Assembly (NCBI RefSeq): GCF_019049255.1
Contig: NZ_JAGMUJ010000161.1
Coordinates: 360,791 to 424,790, forward strand
Source of the DNA: Streptomyces sp. AC558_RSS880
Lineage (GTDB): Bacteria; Actinomycetota; Actinomycetes; Streptomycetales; Streptomycetaceae
Length of the DNA: 64,000 nucleotides
Direction of reading: 5' to 3'
Shown here one piece after another: positions 48,084-55,598 of this stretch. Within the stretch, counting starts at the first letter, position 1. The number at the start of each line of letters is the position of its first letter. Under the pieces are notes generated by a model. The model was not told the origin of the DNA and searched no databases. It saw only the letters and a program-made list of their open reading frames with translations. A program made the translations under genes and the position numbers.

Positions 48084-48361
48084 TCACCGCGATCGTCCTC
48101 ATCAAGACCAGCGTGGACCGGATCCCCGAGATCGCGGAACGGATCGCCGCGCTGGACAGCGTCAGCGAGGTCTTCTCCGTCACCGGCACGTACGACCTGA
48201 TCGCCATGGTCCGGGTGCGTGAGCACGAGGATCTGGCGGAGGTCATTCCCGGCCGGATCAGCAAGATCCCGGGGGTGGAGGGCACCGACACGCACGTGGC
48301 GTTCCGTACGTACTCGCAGCACGACCTGGAGGCGGCGTTCGCCATCGGGCTGGACAGCTAG
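48080..48361 (+). CDS. Stand-alone Lrp/AsnC-type ligand-binding (RAM) domain
   Basis: Protein of 93 residues with only the C-terminal effector domain of Lrp/AsnC regulators: AIVLIKTSVDRIPEIAERIAAL, VSEVFSVTGTYDLIAMVRVRE, DLAEVIPGRISKIPGV and THVAFRTYSQ. There is no HTH. Such proteins usually bind amino acids as dimers or octamers and may modulate a partner. Translation is coupled to the rhomboid gene by a GTGA overlap, a pairing I cannot explain functionally. Confidence 0.88.
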   Translation: MITAIVLIKTSVDRIPEIAERIAALDSVSEVFSVTGTYDLIAMVRVREHEDLAEVIPGRISKIPGVEGTDTHVAFRTYSQHDLEAAFAIGLDS

Positions 48362-48424
48362 CGGTCCGCCCGGGGCGGGATCGCCCGCCCTCCGGTCGGT
48401 GGCGGTCCGGGGTGCCTCAGCCGG

Positions 48425-48520
48425 TTTTTCGCCCCCGCCGCCCCGTCCCGTCCCGAACCCGGGGCTCCGCCCCGGACCCCGCTCCTCGAACTCCCCCAAA
48501 GGGGGCACCCCCAGAGGGGC
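48425..48520. repeat. Intergenic repeat family B, copy 2
   Basis: TTTTCGCCCCCGCCGCCCC, then GGGGCTCCGCCCCGGACCCC and GCTCCTCGAAC; the same string as 53698-53776 with small changes. It lies after the Lrp-type gene and may be a terminator. Confidence 0.75.
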
Positions 48521-48555
48521 TGGATCGTGCCGGAGGGGCTGACCTTCAGCGGGTG

Positions 48556-48584
48556 GATGAAGAGTTCTTCATCCGGTGCTCATC
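48556..48584 (+). promoter_or_regulatory. Palindrome and 11-bp TCATC direct repeats before the two-component locus
   Basis: GATGAAGAGTTCTTCATC (48556-48573) is a perfect inverted repeat. It ends in TCATC (48569-48573), followed by a second TCATC at 48580-48584, 11 bp on, the spacing of OmpR/PhoB-type binding sites. The first gene of the locus starts 34 bp downstream. The same repeat occurs at 51056-51082. Confidence 0.65.
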
Positions 48585-48617
48585 CGGGACCTCCGGTGCG
48601 GTGCGCAGGATCGGGGC

Positions 48618-48932
48618 ATGGTCTTCACTCGCCGGATGGCGGCCCTCGCCGCCGTCGTACTGATCCCACTGGGCGTCGCCGCGACCAGTTACGCCCTCGC
48701 CGACAGCCCCGAACCGCCCAAGGTGCCGCCCCGGGTCGAACTGGACAGCGGCTCGCCCACTCCGGCGCCCACGGCCCCGTCCGCGCGGCCCGAGCCGACG
48801 CCGAGCGACGAGGTCGTCTCCCGGCCTCCCGTGACCGACAGCCCAGCGGATGACGACGATGACGACGACGGAGGCCAGGACTCCCCGGACGACGCCCCCG
48901 GCGGGGACGACGGACCGGGCGACGACGGCTGA
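48618..48932 (+). CDS. Small secreted acidic protein
   Basis: Protein of 104 residues. A signal peptide or anchor (MVFTRRMAALAAVVLIPLGVAA) is followed by a Pro-rich, then Asp/Gly-rich disordered tail with seven Asp in a row. No domain is seen. It may be an exported accessory of the sensor kinase encoded next, or an ion-binding surface peptide. Its last 83 bases overlap the kinase gene in another frame. It lies behind the TCATC repeats, so it should be under the response regulator of this locus. Confidence 0.65.
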   Translation: MVFTRRMAALAAVVLIPLGVAATSYALADSPEPPKVPPRVELDSGSPTPAPTAPSARPEPTPSDEVVSRPPVTDSPADDDDDDDGGQDSPDDAPGGDDGPGDDG

Positions 48933-50355
48933 CCGGGTCCGCCGGCGGATCTCCGCCCGGGTCCGCATCCTGCTGTGGCTGCTGTTCGTCATGGCGGTCG
49001 CGCTCGCCTCGGTCGCCATGACCACCCGCTCCTTCCTGCTGCGGGACGTGGACCACCGGATCAGCGGGCTGCTCGCCCAGGAGACCGGTGAGTTCGCCAA
49101 CTTCGAGGAGCGCGGCTTCGATCCGGAGACGGGCCGGTCCTTCACCGACCCGGACCGGCTGCTGCGGGTCTTCCTGGAACGGCAGTACGCCGACCCGGAC
49201 GAGGAGCTGATCGGCCTGGTGGCCCGCGGCAGCGGCGGCCCGGCGAAGCTCACCCAGCCGCGCGAGCTGCCCGTCGCCCTGCCCCTGTACGAGGACGACG
49301 ACGCCCGGCGCCGCATCTTCGACTCCCCCGACGCCTCCGGTGTGCTGCACCGGCCCGAGGGCGAGATCCGCTGGGCCAAGGTGGCCGTGGCCCGGCACGG
49401 CGGCGCCCCGGAGGCGGCGTTCGTCGTCGCCTTCCACCCCGAGCGCGAAGTGGCGCGGGTGGACGAGGTGTTCCGGGTGCTGCTCGCCATCTCCGGGGTC
49501 GCCCTGCTGCTGACCACCGGCATCGGCTGGGCGGTCGCCGGGCGGATCCTGCAGCCCGTACGGCTGGTGCGCACCGCCGCCGCGCAGCTCACCGAGCAGG
49601 ACCTCACCCGCCGTATCGCGGTGCGCGGCCACGACGACATCGCGGCCCTCGCCGAGACGTTCAACGCGATGCTCGACCGGCTGGAGCGGGCCTTCGCCGT
49701 CCAGCGCCAGTTCGTCGACGACGCCGGCCACGAACTGCGCACCCCGATCACCATCGTGCGCGGTCATCTGGAGCTGATGGGCGACGACCCGGCCGAACGG
49801 GAGGAGACCGTCCGCCTCGTCACCGACGAACTCGACCGGATGAGCCGCATCGTGGAGGACCTGCTGCTGCTCGCCAAGGCCGAACGCCCCGACTTCGTCC
49901 GCCCCGAGCCGGTCCAGCTCGCCGAACTCACCGCCGACGTCTACGTCAAGGCCCGCACCCTCGGCGAACGCGACTGGCAGCTCACCGGCACGGCCGACCG
50001 GGAGGCCGAGCTGGATCCGCAGCGGATCACCCAGGCGATGGTGCAGCTGGCGCAGAACGCGGTGCAGCACACCGCCACCGGCCAGACCATCCGCATCGGC
50101 TCCCGCGCGGAGGGTTCCCGGATCGAGCTGTACGTCGCCGACTCGGGCCCCGGGGTCCGGCCGCAGGACCGGGAGCTGGTCTTCGAACGCTTCCGGCGCG
50201 GCACCTCCCGGCGCGGGGCGCGCGGTTCGGGAGCCGGGCTCGGCCTGTCGATCGTCAAGGCGATCGCCGAGGGCCACGGCGGCCGGGTCCGTCTGGACGA
50301 CACCGAGGGCGGCGGCGCCACCTTCGTACTCACCCTGGAAGAGGCACCCGAGTGA
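48850..50355 (+). CDS. Sensor histidine kinase (HAMP, HisKA)
   Basis: Protein of 501 residues. Two membrane helices (about 40-60 and 212-232) enclose a 150-residue sensor region; a HAMP domain (GRILQPVRLVRTAAAQLTEQDL) follows, then the His box RQFVDDAGHELRTPITIVRGH, N box QLAQNAVQHT, and G boxes VADSGPGVRP and GSGAGLGLSIVKAIAEGHGG. Overlaps the regulator gene by GTGA. The N-terminus MTTMTTTEARTP is encoded by the DNA that encodes the Asp run of the previous protein; ATG 48859 is an alternative start. The downstream transporter suggests it senses a carboxylate, an inference. Confidence 0.92.
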   Translation: MTTMTTTEARTPRTTPPAGTTDRATTADRVRRRISARVRILLWLLFVMAVALASVAMTTRSFLLRDVDHRISGLLAQETGEFANFEERGFDPETGRSFTDPDRLLRVFLERQYADPDEELIGLVARGSGGPAKLTQPRELPVALPLYEDDDARRRIFDSPDASGVLHRPEGEIRWAKVAVARHGGAPEAAFVVAFHPEREVARVDEVFRVLLAISGVALLLTTGIGWAVAGRILQPVRLVRTAAAQLTEQDLTRRIAVRGHDDIAALAETFNAMLDRLERAFAVQRQFVDDAGHELRTPITIVRGHLELMGDDPAEREETVRLVTDELDRMSRIVEDLLLLAKAERPDFVRPEPVQLAELTADVYVKARTLGERDWQLTGTADREAELDPQRITQAMVQLAQNAVQHTATGQTIRIGSRAEGSRIELYVADSGPGVRPQDRELVFERFRRGTSRRGARGSGAGLGLSIVKAIAEGHGGRVRLDDTEGGGATFVLTLEEAPE

Positions 50356-51014
50356 ACCGGATCCTGATCGTCGAGGACGAGGAGCGCATCGCCTCCTTCG
50401 TGGAGAAGGGCCTGCGCGCCAACGGCTTCACCACCACCGTCGTCCCCGACGGCGAGACCGGCTACGAGTACGCCCTGACCGGCGGTTTCGACCTGGTCGT
50501 CCTCGACATCGGGCTGCCCGGCCGGGACGGCTTCACCGTGCTGCGCGAGCTGCGCGAGTCCCGGGTGACGACCCCGGTGATCGTGCTGACCGCGCGGGAC
50601 TCGGTCCGGGACACGGTGGCCGGTCTGGAGGGCGGCGCCGACGACTGGATGACCAAGCCGTTCCGCTTCGAGGAACTGCTCGCCCGGGTACGGCTGCGGC
50701 TGCGCACGGCGGCCCGGGCGCCGGAGGTGACGGTGCTGAAGGCGGGCTCGCTGAGCCTCGACCTGCGCACCCGCCGCGCCCGCGCCGGGGACCGCACCGT
50801 CGACCTGACGGCCCGTGAATTCGTGCTCCTCGAACTGTTCCTGAGACACCCCGGGCAGGTACTCTCCCGCGAGCAGATCCTCTCCCACGTGTGGGGCTAC
50901 GACTTCGACCCGGGCTCCAACATCGTGGACGTGTACGTGCGGGCGCTGCGCAAGAAGCTCGGCGCGGAGAAGGTGGAGACGGTCCGCGGGATGGGCTACC
51001 GGCTCCCCGCGTGA
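50352..51014 (+). CDS. OmpR/PhoB-type response regulator
   Basis: Protein of 220 residues. Receiver: ILIVEDEERIASFVEKGL (acidic pair), LVVLDIGLPGRDGF (phospho-Asp), VLTARD, DDWMTKPF (Lys). C-terminal winged helix: VDLTAREFVLLELFLRHPGQVLSREQIL, then NIVDVYVRALRKKLG and VRGMGYRL. It is translationally coupled to the kinase. Likely binding sites are the TCATC repeats at 48556-48584 and 51056-51082, giving autoregulation and control of the transporter gene. Confidence 0.94.
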   Translation: MNRILIVEDEERIASFVEKGLRANGFTTTVVPDGETGYEYALTGGFDLVVLDIGLPGRDGFTVLRELRESRVTTPVIVLTARDSVRDTVAGLEGGADDWMTKPFRFEELLARVRLRLRTAARAPEVTVLKAGSLSLDLRTRRARAGDRTVDLTAREFVLLELFLRHPGQVLSREQILSHVWGYDFDPGSNIVDVYVRALRKKLGAEKVETVRGMGYRLPA

Positions 51015-51055
51015 CGGCCCCCGCGGCGGGGCGGACCCGCCGGGTGAAGTTCCCT

Positions 51056-51082
51056 TCATCTCCGGCTCATCGACGGCTCACC
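51056..51082 (+). promoter_or_regulatory. Three 11-bp-spaced TCATC-like repeats before the transporter gene
   Basis: TCATC at 51056-51060, TCATC at 51067-51071 and TCACC at 51078-51082 are exactly 11 bp apart, 23 bp before the transporter GTG. The same unit precedes the kinase locus at 48569-48584. Confidence 0.65.
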
Positions 51083-51104
51083 GCCGGGGTGAATCGTCGA
51101 TGAC

Positions 51105-52520
51105 GTGACATTGAACCCCCGCTTGACCGCGGCCCTGTGCGTGGCGCTGTCGCTGTGCGCGCTGCTCGCGGTCCCCGGTACCTTCCCCGGCCTCGGCGGG
51201 GACGCGCGCCTCACCCTCGCCGTGTTCGCGCTGGCGACCTGCGCGTGGGTCGGTACGCCGATCGACGACACGTACATCGCGCTGGGCGCCGGACTCGCGC
51301 TGACGGTGACCGGGGTGATCAGCAGCGACACCCTGTTCGGCACCCTGGGCGACTCGACGGTGTGGCTGCTGATCTGTGCGTTCGTGCTGGCGGCGGCGGT
51401 CACCCGGACGGGGCTCGCGGGGCGGGCGGCGGCCTTCCTGGTCGGCGGGGCGCGTACGGTGCGGCAGTTGACGCACCTGACGACGGCCGCGCTGGTCGTC
51501 ACGGCGTTCGCGGTGCCGGCCACGTCCGGCCGGGCGGCGCTCGCCCTGCCGGTGTTCCTCGCCCTCGCCAAGGCGCTCGCCGACCGGAAACGGCTGGTCG
51601 TGATGTTGGCGCTGCTGTTCCCGACCGTGATCCTCCTGTCGGCGGTGGCGACCCTGATCGGTGCGGGAGCGCATCTGATCACCGTGTCGGTGCTGTGGGA
51701 GGCCGCCGGGGAACGGGTCGGCTTCACCGAGTGGCTGCTGCTCGGGCTGCCGCTGGCCGTGGCCTCCTCCCACCTCGCCGCCGAGGCCGTCCTGTTGACC
51801 ACCACCCGGCGCGCGGACCGCAGGGGCGGCGTGCACATCACCGCCGAGGAGATCCAGCGGCACAGCGACCGCCCGGTCACCGGCCCCTGGACCCAGGCCG
51901 AGAAGCGCTGCGCCCTGCTGCTGGCCACGGTCGTCGCCCTGTGGTGCAGCGAGCCGCTGCACCGGGTGTCCCCCGCGATGGTCGCGCTGATCGGCGCGGT
52001 CGTCGCCGCCTCGCCGGCACTCGGCACCGTACGGCTGAAGGACGCGCTGAAGACGGTGCCCTGGTCGCTGCTGCTGTTCATGGCGGCGACGATGGCGATG
52101 GGCGTGGCACTCGCCGAGTCCGGCGCGGCGAAGTGGCTGGTCGGCGGGGTGCCGTCGGGCATCACCCCGGTGATGTTCCTGGCGGTCGTCGTCGCGGTCA
52201 GCACGGCCGCCCATCTGATACTCCAGTCCCGGTCCGCCCGTTCCTCCGTGCTGGTCCCGCTGGTGGTCGCGGCGGCCGTCGGCGCCGGGGTGAACCCGGT
52301 CGCCGCGGCGCTCGCCTCCACCGCCGCCGCGGGCTTCTGCCACACGCTCCCGGCCTCCGCGAAACCGGTCACGCTCTTCGCGGAGATCCCCGGCACCCCC
52401 ACCTACACCCCGCGCGACCTGCTGCGGCTGTCCGCCGTGCTGGCCCCGCTCACCGCCGCCCTGGTCCTGCTGTTCGCCGTCGCGGTGTGGCCGCTGCTCG
52501 GCGTCCCCGTGACCCGCTAA
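51105..52520 (+). CDS. SLC13/DASS-family anion transporter
   Basis: Protein of 471 residues with about eleven membrane segments, of the divalent anion:Na+ symporter/ArsB-NhaD (ion transporter) superfamily. The two helical-hairpin regions can be seen around PATSGRAALALPVFLALA and TLIGAGAHLITV, and again in the C-terminal half around LPASAKPVTLFAEIPGT. Probable substrates are di- or monocarboxylates. Glycerate kinase follows after 12 bp, so glycerate or a related acid is likely. GTG 51105; three TCATC-like repeats precede it. Confidence 0.83.
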   Translation: MTLNPRLTAALCVALSLCALLAVPGTFPGLGGDARLTLAVFALATCAWVGTPIDDTYIALGAGLALTVTGVISSDTLFGTLGDSTVWLLICAFVLAAAVTRTGLAGRAAAFLVGGARTVRQLTHLTTAALVVTAFAVPATSGRAALALPVFLALAKALADRKRLVVMLALLFPTVILLSAVATLIGAGAHLITVSVLWEAAGERVGFTEWLLLGLPLAVASSHLAAEAVLLTTTRRADRRGGVHITAEEIQRHSDRPVTGPWTQAEKRCALLLATVVALWCSEPLHRVSPAMVALIGAVVAASPALGTVRLKDALKTVPWSLLLFMAATMAMGVALAESGAAKWLVGGVPSGITPVMFLAVVVAVSTAAHLILQSRSARSSVLVPLVVAAAVGAGVNPVAAALASTAAAGFCHTLPASAKPVTLFAEIPGTPTYTPRDLLRLSAVLAPLTAALVLLFAVAVWPLLGVPVTR

Positions 52521-52532
52521 GGAGTTCCCCTC

Positions 52533-53696
52533 ATGCTGAACCGTGTCGTCGTAGCCCCCAGCGGCTTCAAGGAGTCGCTGTCCGCCCAGGCCGCCGCCGA
52601 CGCCATCGCGGCGGGCGTCCGCCGGGTGCTGCCGGACGCCGAGATCGACCGGATCCCCCTGGTGGACGGCGGTGAGGGCACCGCCTCGGCGCTGGCCTCG
52701 GCGACCGGCGGCCGGCTGGTCGCACTGGCCGCCACCGGCCCGGTCGGCGAACCGGTCGGCACCCACTTCGCGCTGCTCGGCCCCGGGGACACGGCGGTGG
52801 TGGAGATGGCGGCGGTCGCCGGCCTCTCCCTCGTCCCCCGCACCCGGCGCGACCCGGGCGCCACCACCACGTACGGCGTCGGGGAACTGATCCGCGCCGC
52901 CCTCGACCAGGGCGTACGGCGGATCCTGGTGGGCTGCGGCGACTCGGGCACCTCCGACGGCGGCGCGGGCGCGCTCCAGGCGCTCGGCGCCCGGCTGCTG
53001 GACGCGGACGGACTTGAACTGGCGCCCGGCGGAAGCGCGTTGACGCGCCTGGCCCGCATCGACCCGGCCGGCCTCGATCCCCGTCTCGCCGAGGTGGAAC
53101 TCCTCGTCGCCTGCAACCCCTTCAACGTGCTGTGCGGGGAGCGGGGCGTGGCCCGGGTGTTCGGCCCGCAGAAGGGGGCGACCCCGGAGCAGGTCGAGGA
53201 GCTGTCGGCGGCGCTGGAGAACTGGGCGCGGGTGCTGACCCGCGATCTCGCCGTCACCGGCACCGATCTGCGCCTCGGCCGCGGTACGGGCGCCTCCGGC
53301 GGACTGGGCGCCGGGCTCGCCGCCCTGGGCGGGTCCCTCCTGCCCCGCTTCCAGGTCCTGCTGGACCACCTCGACCTGGACGCCCGGCTGGCCCGCGCCG
53401 ATCTGGTCGTCACCGCGGAGGGCGCCCTGGACCACCAGACGCCGCGCGGCAAGGTCCCGGCGGAGGTGGCGCGCCGCGCCAAGCTGTCCGGGCGGCCGGT
53501 GCTGGCCCTGGCGGGGACGCTCGGGGAGGGCGCGGGGGAGGTGCCGGGAGTGGACGCCTGCCACGGCATCCTGCCCGCGCCGATGGCCCTGGCGGAGGCG
53601 CTGGTCCGCGGCGCGGAGCTTCTCACGGACGCGACGGAACGCGCTCTGCGCATGATCGTCCTGGGCGCGCGGCTGCCCGTGCCGGCCCGCAACTAG
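52533..53696 (+). CDS. Glycerate kinase (GlxK type)
   Basis: Protein of 387 residues of the class II (GlxK/GarK) glycerate kinase family, making phosphoglycerate from D-glycerate and ATP. N-terminus VVVAPSGFKESLSAQAAADAIAAG; then IPLVDGGEGTASAL, GCGDSGTSDGGAGALQALG, NVLCGERGVARVFGPQKGA and VVTAEGALDHQTPRGKVPAEVARRA. ATG 52533 has AAGGAG upstream. Forms an operon with the SLC13 transporter under the same probable OmpR-type sites. Confidence 0.93.
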   Translation: MLNRVVVAPSGFKESLSAQAAADAIAAGVRRVLPDAEIDRIPLVDGGEGTASALASATGGRLVALAATGPVGEPVGTHFALLGPGDTAVVEMAAVAGLSLVPRTRRDPGATTTYGVGELIRAALDQGVRRILVGCGDSGTSDGGAGALQALGARLLDADGLELAPGGSALTRLARIDPAGLDPRLAEVELLVACNPFNVLCGERGVARVFGPQKGATPEQVEELSAALENWARVLTRDLAVTGTDLRLGRGTGASGGLGAGLAALGGSLLPRFQVLLDHLDLDARLARADLVVTAEGALDHQTPRGKVPAEVARRAKLSGRPVLALAGTLGEGAGEVPGVDACHGILPAPMALAEALVRGAELLTDATERALRMIVLGARLPVPARN

Positions 53697-53697
53697 G

Positions 53698-53868
53698 TTT
53701 CTCGCCCCCGCCGCCCCTTCCCGTCCCGAACCTGGGGCTCCGCCCCGGACCCCGCTCCTCAAACGCCGGAGGGGCTAACTCCAGCCCCTCCGGCGTTTGA
53801 GGAGCGGGGGTCCGGGGGCAGCGCCCCCCGGGGGACGGGAACGGGAAGGGGCGGCGGGGGCGAAAGAA
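53698..53868. repeat. Inverted pair of family B repeats acting as two-way terminator
   Basis: Left arm 53698-53776 and right arm 53783-53868 are inverted copies (with a few mismatches) around a 6-base loop AACTCC; the inner stem GGAGGGGCT/AGCCCCTCC is perfect and CTCAAACGCCGG/CCGGCGTTTGAG extends it. It fills the whole gap between the convergent glycerate kinase and aminotransferase genes. Confidence 0.88.
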
Positions 53869-53870
53869 GG

Positions 53871-55244
53871 TCACTTGCGGGCGGACGTGTCCGGTACGCA
53901 GCGGCCGTCCACCGTGCGGTAGTTCCACCGCGCGCCGTCGCGGACGAGCTCGCGCACCGCCCGGACGAACCGCTCCACGTGCTCGTCCGGCGTCCCCGCG
54001 CCGAAGCTCACCCGGATCGCGTTGAGCGACTTCTCCCCGGGCACCGCCTCGGGGGCGCCGCACTCGCCCTGGGCCCCCGAGTCGCCGCCGAGCAGCCTCC
54101 GCACCAGCGGGTGCGCGCAGAACAGCCCGTCCCGTACGCCGATGCCGTACTCGGCGGAGAGCGCGGCGGCGAAGTGGGAGCTGTTCCAGCCCTCGACGAC
54201 GAAGGAGAGCACACCGACGCGCGGGGCGTCGTCCCCGAACAGGGACAGGAAGCGCACCTCGGGCACGTCCGCGAGTCCTTCGCGCACCGCGCCGATCAGC
54301 TCCTCCTCGCGGGCGACCAGGGCGTCGAACCCGGCCTCGGTGAGCGCCGTGCAGGCGGAGGCGATGGAGTACGCGCCGATGACGTTGGGCGATCCGGCCT
54401 CGTGGCGTGCGGCGCCGTCGTGCCACTCCACGTCCACTCCCCCGTCCCCGCGCCGGGTGACCTTGCGGCTGGCGCCGCCGCCCGCGAGGTACGGCTCGGC
54501 CTCCTGGAGCCAGTCGGCGCGGCCGGCCAGCACGCCGGAGCCGAAGGGGGCGTACAGCTTGTGCCCGGAGAAGGCGACCCAGTCGACGTCCAGGTCACGG
54601 ACGCTCACCGGGTGGTGCGGGGCGAGCTGGGCGGCGTCCAGGACGATCCGGGCGCCGTGCGCGTGCGCGGCGGCGGCCAGTTCCCGTACGGGCCACAGCT
54701 CGCCGGTGACGTTGGAGGCGCCGGTGACGCAGACCAGGGCCGGGCCGTACGGGTCGCGGTCGGCGAGGGCGCGTTCCAGCGTCTCCACGGCCCGTCGGGG
54801 GCTGTTCGGGGCGTCGAGGTAGGTGACCCGTGCGTCACGCCAGGGCAGCAGGGAGGCGTGGTGCTCGGTCTCGAAGACGAAGACCTCGCAGCCGTCGGGG
54901 AGCGCGGTGGCGAGCAGGTTGAGGGAGTCGGTGGTGGAGCGGGTGAACACCACCTGGTCCCCGGTACGGCAGTCGAGGAACCCGGCGACGGTCCGGCGGG
55001 CGTTCTCGAACAGGTCGGTGGAGAGCTGGGAGAGGTATCCGGCGCCCCGGTGGACGCTGCCGTAGTACGGCGCGTACGCGGCCACGTCGTCCCACACCCG
55101 CTGGAGGGCGGGGGCGCTGGCGGCGTAGTCGAGGGCGGCGTAGGTGACCTCGCCGCCGGTGACGAGGGGGACGGTGACGTCCCGGCCGAGGACGGGCAGG
55201 GGGGCGCGGACGGACGGGTCGGCGGCAGCGGTGGGGACGGACAT
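53871..55244 (-). CDS. Class V aminotransferase, cysteine-desulfurase-like
   Basis: Protein of 457 residues, PLP enzyme of fold type I. ALDYAASAPALQRVWDDV and HRGAGYLSQLSTDLFENAR match the SufS/CsdA N-terminus; VFETEHHASLLPWR is the ring-stacking His region; VLDAAQLAPHHPV (Asp, Gln) binds PLP; VAFSGHKLYAPFGSGVLAG holds the PLP Lys. SufS-type active Cys is not obvious at its usual place, though several Cys occur late. A SAM-IV riboswitch upstream places it in sulfur or methionine-related metabolism. ATG 55244, GGGAG 7 bases upstream. The Ser/Gly/Glu-rich stretch near residue 400 is an insert. Confidence 0.87.
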   Translation of the reverse strand: MSVPTAAADPSVRAPLPVLGRDVTVPLVTGGEVTYAALDYAASAPALQRVWDDVAAYAPYYGSVHRGAGYLSQLSTDLFENARRTVAGFLDCRTGDQVVFTRSTTDSLNLLATALPDGCEVFVFETEHHASLLPWRDARVTYLDAPNSPRRAVETLERALADRDPYGPALVCVTGASNVTGELWPVRELAAAAHAHGARIVLDAAQLAPHHPVSVRDLDVDWVAFSGHKLYAPFGSGVLAGRADWLQEAEPYLAGGGASRKVTRRGDGGVDVEWHDGAARHEAGSPNVIGAYSIASACTALTEAGFDALVAREEELIGAVREGLADVPEVRFLSLFGDDAPRVGVLSFVVEGWNSSHFAAALSAEYGIGVRDGLFCAHPLVRRLLGGDSGAQGECGAPEAVPGEKSLNAIRVSFGAGTPDEHVERFVRAVRELVRDGARWNYRTVDGRCVPDTSARK

Positions 55245-55345
55245 GACGGAACTCCCGGTGAGGCAGGCGGAATCCCCGCGCGAGCGCGTGTCGCTCGAGC
55301 GCGGAGGGAAGGAAAGGGGACGTGCGGAGGCGGGGCTCGGCAGCC

Positions 55346-55366
55346 CTAGCGCATTCGCTTGCTCAC
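55346..55366 (-). CDS. Six-residue reading frame behind the SAM-IV riboswitch
   Basis: GTG to TAG reading MSKRMR, with a perfect GAGGAG box 6 bases before the start. It lies 38 bp downstream of the riboswitch and about 100 bp before the aminotransferase gene. A start signal this good for so short a frame suggests a leader peptide or a translation-dependent switch. No product has been shown. Confidence 0.45.
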   Translation of the reverse strand: MSKRMR

Positions 55367-55403
55367 GGAAGACTCCTCGACGACCAGGACCCCTGGTGTG
55401 TGA

Positions 55404-55522
55404 GGGGTCCGCGCTTGCCGTGGGCCTTGCTGCTCACGGCCTGGTCTTCACCCGGGGCACCCCGCCACGGACGGAGGGTTGCCGGACAGCCGGCCGGGGC
55501 CTGATGGCTGTCACTCATGACC
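55404..55522 (-). promoter_or_regulatory. SAM-IV riboswitch
   Basis: On the minus strand the SAM-IV order is present: GGTCATGAGTG at the 5' end, GGCCCCGGCCGGCTG, CCGGCAACCCTCC, GGCGGGGTGCCCCGGGTG, AGACCAGGCC and the 3' pseudoknot part GGCAAGCGCGGACC. It controls the class V aminotransferase gene. Just downstream GGACCCCT can pair with AGGGGTCC, a possible expression-platform hairpin that uses the end of the aptamer. Confidence 0.9.
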
Positions 55523-55598
55523 TGGACAGGAAAGTACGTGAAGTGATCGACGTCCCGCAACCCGTGTCCGGATCGCGGGACGTCCCACCGCCCGGCGG

